Source of the DNA: JBOGCH01 sp051656645
GTDB lineage: Bacteria > Bacteroidota > Bacteroidia > Bacteroidales > Marinifilaceae
Direction: 5' to 3'
NCBI GenBank assembly: GCA_051656645.1
Contig: JBOGCH010000045.1
Span: 31,436 to 95,435, forward strand
Length of the DNA stretch: 64,000 bases
Shown: positions 1-9,265 of the stretch, one piece after another
Position numbering within the stretch: the stretch's first letter is position 1
Layout of the letters: the number at the start of each line of letters is the position of its first letter
Notes under the pieces: generated by a model
What the model was told of the DNA's origin: nothing
Databases searched by the model: none
Seen by the model: only the letters and a program-made list of their open reading frames with translations
Translations under genes and position numbers: made by a program

Positions 1-1
1 T

Positions 2-1972
2 GTGGAAAAGTTACTTCCAGAAGCGGCTAAAGCAGCTTCTACCCCGGAGGATACCCAAACGATAGAGGAGTTGTATTTAACCGGATTACATTTGGAACAA
101 TATAGACATGCCACCTACTGTGCTACGGACTATTATTTGGAAGCTTTAAAACGTGAACCATTGGATGCGCGCTGTAATAATGCGATGGGGTTGTGGTATT
201 ATAGGAAAGGACGTTTTGACTTGGCAGAACCTTATTTACGAACAGCGATAGCTACTTTGACGTCACATAATCCGAATCCTTATGACGGGGAACCGTATTA
301 TAATCTTGGTTTAGTGCTTAGGATGCGTAATAAATTAGATGAGGCGTACGGTGCATTCTATAAAGCTTGTTGGAATGCGGCATGGCAAGATGCCGGGTAC
401 ATGGAGTGTGCGCGCATTTCGTCACTCCAATTACGTTATCAGGATGCATTGCATGAGGTGCAGCAGTCTTTGATTAGAAACTGGCATAACCATAAGGCTA
501 GGCATTTGAAGAGTATCTTATTGCGTTATGAATTACGTTTACAGGAGGCTTTGAAGTGGATTGATGACTCGGTGGTGATTGATCGTTTTAATTTTGGTTG
601 CTTATACGAGCGATATTTATTGACACAAGATTCTAAAGAGTTAGATGCATTTACAATTTTAATGCGTGGTTGTGCAGAGAACTATGAAACCATTGCACTA
701 GATTATGCCTTTGCCGGATTCTATGAGGAAGCAATTGGAATTTTAAGGTTGGCCGAGCAAGAGGGATGTACAACGCCAATGACGTTTTATTATATGGCTT
801 GGTGTATGATGCAAAGCAACCAGCAAGCGGACGAGGTTTGGCATAAGGCAGTTATGCATACACCGGATGGTTGTTTTCCCAATAGACTTGAAGCGATTGT
901 TGTTCTTGAAGCAATGCAAAAGCAGTATCCGCAGGATGCAAGAGCACCTTATTACTTAGGGAATTTGTGGTATGATAAAAGACAATATGATTTAGCAATT
1001 GCAAGTTGGGAATTAGCAAGGGAGAGGGATGTATGTTTTCCAACGACATGGCGTAATTTAGCGCTAGCTTATTTTAATAAAAAAGGAGCTGTTGAAGATG
1101 GCATTGCATGTTTGGAAAAGGCATTTTTCTTAGAGCCAACAGATGGACGTGTACTGATGGAGCTTGACCAGTTGTATAAACGAGTTGGTAGTCCACATGA
1201 TTTCCGTTTGGCTCTATTGGAGAGCTATCCGGAGTTGGTGACAAGTAGAGATGATCTTTACTTGGAATATATAACGTTGTTAAATCAGATAGGTAACTAT
1301 GAAAAGGCTATGTATCTTTTGGATCAGCGTCGTTTTCACCCTTGGGAAGGGGGAGAAGGAAAGGTGCCTACGCAGTACCAGTTTTCGAGAGTTGAGTTGG
1401 CAAAGAAAGCTATTGGACAGAAAAAATATAAAGAGGCTATTGGTTTACTGGAGGAGTGTTTAGAATATCCCCATCATTTGGGTGAAGGGAAGTTGGCAGG
1501 AGCGCAGGATAATGATTTTTACTATTTTCTAGGAGTATCATACCAAGGTATAGGAGATGATGAGAGAGCGAAATATTATTGGAAATTGGCAACGCAAGGT
1601 GATTTACAGCCTGCTGCGGCTATTTTTTATAATGATCAGAAGCCGGATAAATTGTTTTATAAGGGGATGGCATTGAGGGAGTTGGGTGAAGAAAGGAGTT
1701 CGCAAGAGTGCTTTCGTTGTTTAATGAATTACGGTGCAGAACATTTAAATGACCGTTTTACGATGGATTATTTTGCAGTCTCCTTGCCTGATTTATTGAT
1801 ATGGGATAGTGATTTAACATTAGCAAATCAGGTTCATTGTAATTATATGATAGCGCTTGGTGCTTATGGCGTTAAGGATTATGCTAAAGCTGAATTGGCT
1901 TTGAGTGAAGCTGCAGCAAGGGATAATAACCATCAGGGTATAATGTCTTTACAAAGTTATATTAATATATAA
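2..1972 (+). CDS. TPR-rich C-terminal part of a DUF5107-type protein (5' truncated)
   Basis: The reading frame is open from the first bases of the window. The GTG at position 2 is only the first in-frame start-like codon, so the true start lies upstream. The 656 visible residues are repeated helical pairs of tetratricopeptide type, for example the segments around 'LYLTGLHLEQYRHAT' and 'PYYNLGLVLRMRNKLDEAY'. These match my memory of the C-terminal half of Bacteroidetes DUF5107 proteins, which are usually about 1,000 residues or more with an N-terminal beta-rich domain, here outside the window. TPRs normally mediate protein contacts, and no catalytic motif is visible. Some DUF5107 proteins sit near glycan-utilization genes, which fits the GH109 and GH92 genes downstream. 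Family assignment is fairly sure; function is unknown. Confidence 0.8.
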   Translation: MEKLLPEAAKAASTPEDTQTIEELYLTGLHLEQYRHATYCATDYYLEALKREPLDARCNNAMGLWYYRKGRFDLAEPYLRTAIATLTSHNPNPYDGEPYYNLGLVLRMRNKLDEAYGAFYKACWNAAWQDAGYMECARISSLQLRYQDALHEVQQSLIRNWHNHKARHLKSILLRYELRLQEALKWIDDSVVIDRFNFGCLYERYLLTQDSKELDAFTILMRGCAENYETIALDYAFAGFYEEAIGILRLAEQEGCTTPMTFYYMAWCMMQSNQQADEVWHKAVMHTPDGCFPNRLEAIVVLEAMQKQYPQDARAPYYLGNLWYDKRQYDLAIASWELARERDVCFPTTWRNLALAYFNKKGAVEDGIACLEKAFFLEPTDGRVLMELDQLYKRVGSPHDFRLALLESYPELVTSRDDLYLEYITLLNQIGNYEKAMYLLDQRRFHPWEGGEGKVPTQYQFSRVELAKKAIGQKKYKEAIGLLEECLEYPHHLGEGKLAGAQDNDFYYFLGVSYQGIGDDERAKYYWKLATQGDLQPAAAIFYNDQKPDKLFYKGMALRELGEERSSQECFRCLMNYGAEHLNDRFTMDYFAVSLPDLLIWDSDLTLANQVHCNYMIALGAYGVKDYAKAELALSEAAARDNNHQGIMSLQSYINI

Positions 1973-2394
1973 AGGCTTATTTATGGAGGCTGTCTAATAA
2001 GTTTAGGCAGCCTCCATAAAGGTTTAGATTCGTGATGATACGCTAATGTTGGGGAGTAGTGGGGTTTAATTAGTTAAAAGCGTAGAAAATAATTGTGTAC
2101 TAATGAAAAATCTATATATTAGCGCTCAGTGGTGTTGATTTGGGGGGAGAGTGGAAATCCGGAATCAGTTTTAGTCCATGTGTTGCATGATGAAAAATCA
2201 TGTGATAGTCCTTATTTTGTTGAGTTTTTTTATATTCACATAGGTTATATACTTTCTATTGTTTTTTACTTTCTTTGAATTTAAATCATAAAAAAATAGT
2301 CTAAGTATAGGAATCTATGATAAATTTATTTTATATTTGTCAAAATAATAATTGTGGTTTAATAATACCTATTACTGTAAAAAGAAGGAATAAT
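1973..2394. other. Intergenic stretch with a 13-bp hairpin and a -7 box
   Basis: A perfect 13-bp inverted repeat (1980-1992 with 2008-2020, arms TTTATGGAGGCTG/CAGCCTCCATAAA) lies just after the TPR gene. It can terminate or stabilise that transcript, but no U-run follows. A -7-like box TATATTTG (2332-2339) sits 56 nt before the next ATG; I see no good -33 TTTG partner. The rest shows nothing I can identify. Confidence 0.5.
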
Positions 2395-3801
2395 ATGAAA
2401 AGATTTTTTACTTATCTTGTGTTAGGTTTAATCGCGGTGTCATGTAGTACTGCGAAACCTGGTAAGGATGTTGGTGCTTCTGGCGCAATGATTGAGACAT
2501 TCACTCCTGAGCGTCCAGCCGGACAAAAAGATGTAGTTGCGTTTACAACTCCAAAAATGGAAAAAGTACGCGTAGGATTTATTGGTTTAGGAATGCGCGG
2601 ACCAGGTGCTGTGGGACGTTTTATGCATATCCCAGGAGCAGAAGTAACAGCTCTTTGTGACTTACATGCTGACCGTGTAGAGAATACACAAAAAATTCTT
2701 CGTAAAGCTGGTCGTCCAGACGCTAAAGCTTATAGCGGAAGTGAAGAAGCTTGGAAAGAATTATGTAGACAAGATGATGTAGATTTAGTATACGTTGCAA
2801 CAGACTGGAAACGTCACGCAGAAATGATGATTTATGCAATGGAGCAAGGTAAACACGTTGCTTGTGAGGTTCCTGCTGCAATGACAATGGAAGAAATTTG
2901 GGATGTTATCAATACTGCTGAGCGCACACAACGTCACTGTATGCAGCTTGAGAACTGTGTTTATGACTTCTTTGAATTAACAACATTAAACATGGCTCAA
3001 CAAGGATTATTTGGTGATGTATTCCATGTTGAAGGAGCTTATATTCACAATTTGAATGATTTCTGGAATGCTTATGAAAGCGACTGGCGTTTGGATTACA
3101 ACGTAAAACACCGTGGTGATGTTTACGCTACTCACGGTATGGGTCCTGCTTGTCAGTTACTTGACATTCACCGTGGTGATAAAATGAACTATCTTGTTGC
3201 TATGGATGCAGCTCCACGTTCTTTACCTAAATTCTTAAAAGAAAAACGTGGTATTGAGAATCCAGACGTTAAAAACGGTGAGCACACACTTACTTTAATC
3301 CAAACAGAACAAGGAAAAACTATTCATATTCAACATAACGTAGTTTCTCCTCGTCCATACAGCCGTATGTACCAATTGTCAGGAACTGAAGGTTTTGCAA
3401 ACAAATATCCAACTTCAGGATATGCGCTTGAAGGTGCTAACCTTGACAAAACTGTAGCTCTTAACCATGAGAACTTAAACTCTCATAGCTTTGTTCCAGA
3501 AGATGTGAAGAAAGCGTTAATGACTAAATACAAACACCCTATCCACGTAGAACTTGAAGAGCAAGCTAAAAAAGTAGGTGGTCATGGTGGTATGGACTTT
3601 ATCATGGATTACCGTTTAATTTACTGTTTACTTAACGGACTTCCATTAGATATGGACGTATATGACTTAGCTGAATGGTGTTGTTTAGCTCCGCTTACTG
3701 CAGAGTCTATTGCTAACAACTCAGCTCCAGTAGCAGTTCCTGACTTTACTCGTGGTGCATGGGATAAAGTAAAAGGTTACCGTCATGCATTTGCAGAATA
3801 A
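2395..3801 (+). CDS. Gfo/Idh/MocA-type oxidoreductase, GH109 (alpha-N-acetylgalactosaminidase-like) lipoprotein
   Basis: 468 residues. The N-terminus is a lipoprotein signal (hydrophobic run ending 'IAVSCS', lipobox Cys near residue 17). A Rossmann NAD-binding segment follows ('VRVGFIGLGMRGPGAVGRF', then 'VTALCDLHADRVE'), then the C-terminal Gfo/Idh/MocA domain. This length and these motifs match glycoside hydrolase family 109, which uses bound NAD+ in a redox elimination mechanism to remove alpha-N-acetylgalactosamine, for example from mucin-type glycans. I prefer the ATG at 2395 over an in-frame codon at 2317: it begins the signal peptide, has AAGGAA upstream, and lies downstream of the -7 box at 2332-2339. 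Codon choice resembles highly expressed genes. Substrate is inferred from the family. Confidence 0.85.
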   Translation: MKRFFTYLVLGLIAVSCSTAKPGKDVGASGAMIETFTPERPAGQKDVVAFTTPKMEKVRVGFIGLGMRGPGAVGRFMHIPGAEVTALCDLHADRVENTQKILRKAGRPDAKAYSGSEEAWKELCRQDDVDLVYVATDWKRHAEMMIYAMEQGKHVACEVPAAMTMEEIWDVINTAERTQRHCMQLENCVYDFFELTTLNMAQQGLFGDVFHVEGAYIHNLNDFWNAYESDWRLDYNVKHRGDVYATHGMGPACQLLDIHRGDKMNYLVAMDAAPRSLPKFLKEKRGIENPDVKNGEHTLTLIQTEQGKTIHIQHNVVSPRPYSRMYQLSGTEGFANKYPTSGYALEGANLDKTVALNHENLNSHSFVPEDVKKALMTKYKHPIHVELEEQAKKVGGHGGMDFIMDYRLIYCLLNGLPLDMDVYDLAEWCCLAPLTAESIANNSAPVAVPDFTRGAWDKVKGYRHAFAE

Positions 3802-3850
3802 AAAAATGGATACATAGTGATTTGTTTCTAACGGGTAAATCACAAGAATT

Positions 3851-3898
3851 TGTTAGATTCGCATTTCCTTATTGGGATGTGAATCTAACATTTTTTTT
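3851..3898 (+). terminator. Intrinsic terminator after the GH109 gene
   Basis: Arms TGTTAGATTCGCAT (3851-3864) and ATGTGAATCTAACA (3877-3890) pair with one G-U, followed by eight T (3891-3898). The next base starts the ATG of the ankyrin gene, so terminator and start codon abut directly. Confidence 0.85.
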
Positions 3899-4729
3899 AT
3901 GACCTATTTTGAACGTTTTCAAGCAGCCGTGGTAAGTGCTGATTTAGCTGTGATGGCGGAGCTGTTAAAAACGCATAAGCGATATGCTACACTCTCTGAT
4001 TTTAATGGATGGACTCCTTTACATCATGCGGCAGAGATGGCTCATGTGGAGATGGTGAAGTTGTTGTTGCCCTATTATGATGGAGTAAGTGTTAATGCTT
4101 GTACCTATTCTGAGTATACGCCATTTCATGTTATGGTTGTTGCGGGAGGTTATAATGCCGAAATTGCAGCTTTGCTTATTGATAAGGGTGCAAAGATGGA
4201 GACCGCATTGGAAAAAGCTATTTATTTGCAGGATTTGGAGAAGGTGCGTGATTATGCTGTCGATGCGGAACAGATAAATAAGGCAGACGCGTATGGTAAC
4301 AGTCCGTTACATAATGCAATTGCTATTGATGCCGAAGCTATTTTTGATGTACTCCTAGCAGCTAATGCGGATATAGAGTGTGTTGATTTGTATAGGACAA
4401 CGCCGTTACATGCAGCTGCTGCAGATGCTCGTCCGTGGGCGCTGGATGCTTTGCTTGAGAAGGGTGCTTTACTTGAAAAGGTGGATTATAATAAGCGTAC
4501 GGCATTGCATTTTGCAGCGGGGAATGCGTTTAAATATGGCGTTGAAAAGCTGATAGCTAGTGGTGCTTTACTTGACGTGCAGGATTCATTTGGCAATACG
4601 CCTTTGCACTATGCATATGAAAATAGTGAATTGGAGATTGTTCAATTATTAATAAATAGTGGTGCCAACGTATACTTGCGTAATGATGATGGTATGCCCG
4701 CTGAGGAGTTATTTCCGGAAGGAGAGTGA
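3899..4729 (+). CDS. Ankyrin-repeat protein
   Basis: 276 residues from the ATG at 3899. An in-frame TTG lies at 3872, inside the terminator hairpin. The protein is almost entirely ankyrin repeats; core motifs include 'NGWTPLHHAAEMAHVEMVKLLL', 'YGNSPLHNAIAIDAEAIFDVLL', 'RTTPLHAAAADARPWALDALL' and 'FGNTPLHYAYENSELEIVQLL'. There is no signal peptide or membrane segment, so it is probably cytoplasmic and binds a protein partner. Its ATG immediately follows the U-tract of the upstream terminator, leaving no room for a ribosome-binding site. Expression must come from readthrough or from a later start. The family is clear; the partner is unknown. Confidence 0.85.
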   Translation: MTYFERFQAAVVSADLAVMAELLKTHKRYATLSDFNGWTPLHHAAEMAHVEMVKLLLPYYDGVSVNACTYSEYTPFHVMVVAGGYNAEIAALLIDKGAKMETALEKAIYLQDLEKVRDYAVDAEQINKADAYGNSPLHNAIAIDAEAIFDVLLAANADIECVDLYRTTPLHAAAADARPWALDALLEKGALLEKVDYNKRTALHFAAGNAFKYGVEKLIASGALLDVQDSFGNTPLHYAYENSELEIVQLLINSGANVYLRNDDGMPAEELFPEGE

Positions 4730-4859
4730 TGGTTTTATATTCTTTCATTTTAGTCTAACATTTTTTATATTAAGTTTTTCGAAACTTACTGTTATCTTGT
4801 AGCCGTATTTTGCAGGAATGCAGTGTGCTTGGTAATAACATTAATAATTATATACTAAA

Positions 4860-7124
4860 ATGAGGTATTTAAAACGTACAACCTTGTCGTTGTTGTTTAT
4901 GCTTGCTGTAAGTGGTGGTGTGACAATGGCGCAAAAAGTGGTGGATTATGTAAATCCTTTTATCGGAACAACGAATTATGGAACAACGCATCCGGGGGCA
5001 GTTTGTCCTAATGGGATGATGTCTGTGGTACCATTTAACGTTATGGGCTCGTCATTGAACCGTTTTGATAAGGATAAGACATGGTGGAGTACACCTTATG
5101 AAAACCGTAATAAGTTTTTTACCGGGTATTCTCATGTTAATTTGAGTGGTGTTGGTTGTCCGGATTTGGGCGCGTTGTTATTAATGCCAACAGGAGGAAC
5201 TTTGGATGTTGACTATAAGCAGTATGGCAGTGAATATACAGATGAGGTTGCTAAGCCGGGTTATTATTCGAATATACTTACTAAATATAATATTAAGACA
5301 GAGGTTACGGCCACTCCGCGTACTTCTATAGCGCGCTTTACCTTTCCTAAAGGTGAGCATCATATCCTAATGAATTTAGGCGAAGGATTGACAAACGAGT
5401 CGGGAGCCATGGTACGCCGCGTTAGTGATACAGAAATAGAGGGAGTGAAACTTTTGGGATCCTTTTGCTATAACCCACAAGCCGTGTTCCCTATTTACTT
5501 TGTGATGCGTTTATCCAAAGCACCCCTTGATAAAGGATATTGGAAAATGCAACCTGCCATGACAGGTATTGAGGCGCAATGGGATCAGCACCAGGGGACC
5601 TATAAATTATACACAAAATACGGAAAAGAGATTGCAGGCGATGATATAGGTGCATATTTTACTTTCAATACAGAAGAAGGTGAGGAGATTTATGCGCAGA
5701 TAGGAGTATCCTTTGTAAGTATTGAGAATGCCCGAGAGAATTTGAATAAGGAGCAAAACGGTTTTAATTTTGATGAGGTTTATGCTAAAGCTTCGAATAG
5801 CTGGGAAGAGCAGTTGTCGCGTATCACGGTTGAAGGTGGAACTGCTGACCAAAAGACCGTATTTTATACCGCTTTATATCATACTTTAATTCACCCAAAT
5901 ATCTTGCAAGATGTGAATGGGCAATATCCGGCAATGGAGAGTGATGAGATTCTTTCTACAATAGGAAATAGATATACAGTATACTCGTTGTGGGATACTT
6001 ACCGTAATTTACATCAATTAATGACACTAGTATATCCTGAGAAACAAATGGATATGGTACGCACCATGGTTGATATGGGAAAAGAGAGCGGTTGGATGCC
6101 TAAATGGGAGCTATATGGACGTGAAACGCTTACAATGGAAGGGGATCCTAGTATTCCTGTAATTGTGGATAGCTGGTTGAAGGGATTGCGCGATTTTGAC
6201 TTGGAGGCTGCTTATCAGATTATGAAGAAATCGGCAACAGCACCTGGAAAAGACAACTTAATGCGTCCGGACAATGATGATTATTTAGGATTAGGTTATG
6301 TTGCCTTACGAGAACAATATGATAATTCAGTATCGCATGCTTTAGAGTATTATGTTGCGGACTATGCTTTGTCGGTTATAGCCGATTCGCTAGGTCATAA
6401 AGAGGATGCTAAACGTTTCCGCCAGCAGTCGCTAAATTATAAGAAATATTACTGTAAGGAGTTTGGTACATTGCGTCCTAAATTGCCGGATGGTAAATTC
6501 TATGAACCATTTAATCCGAAACAAGGTGAGAACTTTGAGCCAAGCCCTGGCTTCCACGAAGGAAACGCATGGAACTATACATTTTATGTACCTCATGACG
6601 TGAAGGGATTGGCTAAGTTAATGGGAGGGACCAATAACTTTGTAAACAGATTACAACTTGTGTTTGATGAAGGACATTATGATCCGGCGAATGAACCGGA
6701 TATTGCGTATCCTTATTTGTTTAGTTACTTTAAAGGGAATGAATGGAGAACACAATACCAGGTTCGCCGTTTGTTAGATGAGCATTTTACAACTAATACA
6801 AATGGAATACCGGGTAATGATGATTGTGGAACTATGTCTGCATGGGCAATATTTAGTATGATGGGCTTTTATCCTGACTGTCCAGGTCAACCAATGTATA
6901 CACTTACATCGCCAGTATTTGATAGAATAGAGATTAAACTTGATCCTAAATACTATGCTAATGACAAATTAGTCATTGAGGCAAAACGCGATAATGAGAA
7001 AGCTATTTACATTAACGGTATGACACTTGACGGAAAGAAATTAAATAACTATAGAATTTCGCATAGTGATTTGGTTCATGGAAAGAAAATGATATTTGAC
7101 TTAACGGAAAGTGCTAATAAATAA
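4860..7124 (+). CDS. Secreted GH92 alpha-mannosidase
   Basis: 754 residues with a cleavable signal peptide (hydrophobic core ending 'VTMAQ'). The mature start 'VVDYVNPFIGTTNYGTTHPGAVCPNG' is the classical GH92 opening. The C-terminal catalytic region has 'GIPGNDDCGTMSAWAIFSMMGFYPDCPG', the conserved family block. GH92 enzymes are calcium-dependent exo-acting alpha-mannosidases that trim N-glycans or yeast mannan in the periplasm or at the surface. Length is typical. The gene stands alone between its neighbours and ends with its own terminator. A GH125 exo-mannosidase near 62 kb could act on the same glycans. Linkage specificity cannot be read from sequence alone. Confidence 0.93.
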   Translation: MRYLKRTTLSLLFMLAVSGGVTMAQKVVDYVNPFIGTTNYGTTHPGAVCPNGMMSVVPFNVMGSSLNRFDKDKTWWSTPYENRNKFFTGYSHVNLSGVGCPDLGALLLMPTGGTLDVDYKQYGSEYTDEVAKPGYYSNILTKYNIKTEVTATPRTSIARFTFPKGEHHILMNLGEGLTNESGAMVRRVSDTEIEGVKLLGSFCYNPQAVFPIYFVMRLSKAPLDKGYWKMQPAMTGIEAQWDQHQGTYKLYTKYGKEIAGDDIGAYFTFNTEEGEEIYAQIGVSFVSIENARENLNKEQNGFNFDEVYAKASNSWEEQLSRITVEGGTADQKTVFYTALYHTLIHPNILQDVNGQYPAMESDEILSTIGNRYTVYSLWDTYRNLHQLMTLVYPEKQMDMVRTMVDMGKESGWMPKWELYGRETLTMEGDPSIPVIVDSWLKGLRDFDLEAAYQIMKKSATAPGKDNLMRPDNDDYLGLGYVALREQYDNSVSHALEYYVADYALSVIADSLGHKEDAKRFRQQSLNYKKYYCKEFGTLRPKLPDGKFYEPFNPKQGENFEPSPGFHEGNAWNYTFYVPHDVKGLAKLMGGTNNFVNRLQLVFDEGHYDPANEPDIAYPYLFSYFKGNEWRTQYQVRRLLDEHFTTNTNGIPGNDDCGTMSAWAIFSMMGFYPDCPGQPMYTLTSPVFDRIEIKLDPKYYANDKLVIEAKRDNEKAIYINGMTLDGKKLNNYRISHSDLVHGKKMIFDLTESANK

Positions 7125-7151
7125 TATGCGATAATAACTGCATATCTATGA

Positions 7152-7188
7152 AACAGTCCTGCTTTATTTTAAGCAGGGCTGTTTTTTT
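7152..7188 (+). terminator. Intrinsic terminator after GH92
   Basis: A 13-bp stem (7152-7164 with 7171-7183, one G-U pair), a 6-nt loop and a T-run to 7188. Confidence 0.85.
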
Positions 7189-7277
7189 ATGTGTATTGGT
7201 AAAGTAATGCTTAGATAATTAAAGTGATAGACTTTTGTTTTAAGTTTGGTAATGTTATAGATAGACTAATTTACAAT

Positions 7278-7383
7278 TGCATATAATTGCATAAACATGG
7301 ATTGTGGTAAATAATAATGCAATATTTATGCAAATAATAGCATAAATATTTGGTGTTGTAAAATATTTATGCATATATTTGCA
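7278..7383 (+). promoter_or_regulatory. Arginine-operon promoter with four ARG-box-like palindromes
   Basis: Four AT-rich TGCA...TGCA palindromes lie before the arginine operon: TGCATATAATTGCA (7278-7291), TGCAATATTTATGCA (7318-7332), TATGCAAATAATAGCATA (7327-7344) and TGCATATATTTGCA (7370-7383). They resemble the ArgR operator consensus TGnAT-W4-ATnCA. A Bacteroidetes promoter fits exactly here: -33 TTTG at 7349-7352, a 21-nt spacer, and -7 TATATTTG at 7374-7381, which lies inside the fourth palindrome. Binding there should block transcription. Palindrome centres are about 40.5, 10.5 and 41 bp apart, near whole helical turns. ArgR itself is not in the window, so the regulator is inferred. 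Confidence 0.75.
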
Positions 7384-7450
7384 TTATCAAATAAGATATG
7401 AATGTATACAACACAAAAAACAAAACATTAATCCATAAATCGATAAGGCC

Positions 7451-8065
7451 ATGAAAATAGATGTACTTGTAGCAGAAGAAGAACACTTGAAGTTTGTAAC
7501 AGCAATTAACGATGCCATTGCACAGGCAGCAAAAGCACGTGGAACAGGTATTGCTCGACGAACGGATGAGTACATCACGGAGAAGATTACTCAAGGAAAA
7601 GCAATTATAGCTCTTAATAGAGATGAATTTGTTGGCTTCTGTTATATAGAGTCTTGGGGACATGAAAAGTTTGTTGCTAACTCGGGTTTAATTGTGCGTC
7701 CGGCTTATCGAGGATTAGGAATTGCCAAAAAAATTAAGAAAGCAGCTTTTGATTTATCTCGTAAGAAATTTCCTGAGGCTAAGTTGTTTGGATTAACTAC
7801 AGGCGAACAAGTTATGCGTATTAACACCTCCTTAGGTTATGTGCCGGTAACATTTGCCAAGTTAACTGATGATGAGCAGTTTTGGAAAGGATGTCAGTCT
7901 TGTGTGAATTATGATATCTTACAACGTACCAACATGACGAAGTGTTTGTGTACAGGAATGATTTACGACCCGGAAGTTGAAGGAAAAAAACAAGAGGTTA
8001 AAAAAACAGCTAAAGGATCGCCATTTACTCGTTTTATTAAAAAAGTTTGTCAAATTAAAGCATAA
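7451..8065 (+). CDS. GNAT acyltransferase, probable ArgA-type N-acyl-glutamate synthase
   Basis: 204 residues, first gene of the arginine operon. The acyl-CoA binding motif 'RPAYRGLGIAKKI' is clear near residue 83. The C-terminal third carries a Cys-rich segment ('FWKGCQSCVNYDIL', 'TKCLCTGMIYDPE') that I associate with the GNAT found at the head of Bacteroidetes arginine operons. It most likely makes N-acetyl- or N-succinylglutamate from glutamate, the first step of the pathway. Bacteroides uses succinylated intermediates, and sequence alone cannot tell which acyl donor is used here. The 9-bp gap to argG and the shared upstream operators indicate co-transcription. Confidence 0.8.
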   Translation: MKIDVLVAEEEHLKFVTAINDAIAQAAKARGTGIARRTDEYITEKITQGKAIIALNRDEFVGFCYIESWGHEKFVANSGLIVRPAYRGLGIAKKIKKAAFDLSRKKFPEAKLFGLTTGEQVMRINTSLGYVPVTFAKLTDDEQFWKGCQSCVNYDILQRTNMTKCLCTGMIYDPEVEGKKQEVKKTAKGSPFTRFIKKVCQIKA

Positions 8066-8074
8066 TAGGAAAGT

Positions 8075-9265
8075 ATGAAAAAGAAAGTTGTTTTAGCATA
8101 TAGCGGAGGTTTAGATACATCCTATTGCGCAATGTATTTGAGTAAGGAACTTGGATATGAGGTTTATTCGGCTTTAGCGAATACTGGAGGTTTCACGGAT
8201 GCAGAGTTGGCTTTGATTGAGGAGAAAGCTTATGCATTGGGTGTTTCCAAACATGTGGTACTTGATGTTGCAGACAGTTATTATGACAACTGTATAAAAT
8301 ATATGATTTTTGGGAATGTGTTGAGAAATAAAACATACCCAATATCAGTAAGTAGTGAGCGAGCTTTTCAAGCTTTAGCTATTGTAAACTATGCAAAAGA
8401 GATTGGTGCCGATGCCATTGCTCACGGTAGTACTGGTGCTGGGAACGATCAGATACGATTTGATATGTGCTTTCAGGTGCATATGCCGGGAGTTGAAATT
8501 ATAACTCCAACGCGCGATATGGAACTATCTCGTGAGGACGAGATAGAGTATCTTAAAAAGCACGGTGTTGAGTATGATTGGAGCAAAATGGCCTATTCAA
8601 TCAATAAAGGTTTGTGGGGAACATCGGTTGGTGGAAGAGAAACACTTTGTTCATCAACAAACTTACCGGCAGAGGCTTATCCGTCACAATTACAAAAGGA
8701 CGGTTGTGAGATGCTTACTTTAACGTATAAAGAAGGTGAGCTTTGCGCTGTAAACGATGTGGAAGTGAATGGTGTAGATGCTATAAAAATGGTTGAAACT
8801 ATAGGTAGCCTTTGGGCAATTGGTAGAGATACGCATGTAGGCGATACTATTGTAGGTATAAAAGGACGTGTGGGATTTGAGGCTGCTGGTCCGTTATTGA
8901 TACTTAAGAGTCATGAGTTACTTGAGAAACATACACTTAGTAAATGGCAGTTGTACTGGAAAGAGCAATTAGCTAACTGGTACGGAATGTTTGTTCACGA
9001 ATCGATGTACGAGGAGGCTGTAATGCGCGATATTGAGCAGTTCCTATCTTCTTCACAAAAAACGGTAACAGGAAAAGTGATAATGAAATTGCATCCTTAT
9101 CGTTTTGAGTTAGTTGGAATTGATAGTGCTCACGACCTTATGGGTGGTACTATGGCACAATACGGAGAACGTAATGGTGCTTGGACAGCAGACGACGTGA
9201 AAGGATTTACTAAGATGATGGCAATGCCTATTGCCATTTACAAACAAGTTAACGAAAAAGCATGA
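8075..9265 (+). CDS. argG: Argininosuccinate synthase
   Basis: 396 residues. The N-terminal ATP-pyrophosphatase loop is 'VVLAYSGGLDTSYCAMYL', followed by 'HGSTGAGNDQIRFD', the family's conserved block. It joins citrulline and aspartate using ATP to give argininosuccinate, the penultimate step of arginine synthesis, in the cytoplasm. The length is normal. Its last four bases overlap the start of argC (ATGA), a sign of translational coupling. The sequence resembles the Bacteroidetes version of ArgG, which diverges from the E. coli form. Confidence 0.96.
   Translation: MKKKVVLAYSGGLDTSYCAMYLSKELGYEVYSALANTGGFTDAELALIEEKAYALGVSKHVVLDVADSYYDNCIKYMIFGNVLRNKTYPISVSSERAFQALAIVNYAKEIGADAIAHGSTGAGNDQIRFDMCFQVHMPGVEIITPTRDMELSREDEIEYLKKHGVEYDWSKMAYSINKGLWGTSVGGRETLCSSTNLPAEAYPSQLQKDGCEMLTLTYKEGELCAVNDVEVNGVDAIKMVETIGSLWAIGRDTHVGDTIVGIKGRVGFEAAGPLLILKSHELLEKHTLSKWQLYWKEQLANWYGMFVHESMYEEAVMRDIEQFLSSSQKTVTGKVIMKLHPYRFELVGIDSAHDLMGGTMAQYGERNGAWTADDVKGFTKMMAMPIAIYKQVNEKA

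Noticed and set aside
2317..2394. Longer N-terminus for the GH109 protein
   Set aside because: It would place 26 residues before a perfect lipoprotein signal and start upstream of the likely transcription start.
7390..7450. Leader peptide or riboswitch before the arginine operon
   Set aside because: No Arg-rich short frame or terminator stem lies between the promoter and the GNAT gene; operator control explains the region.
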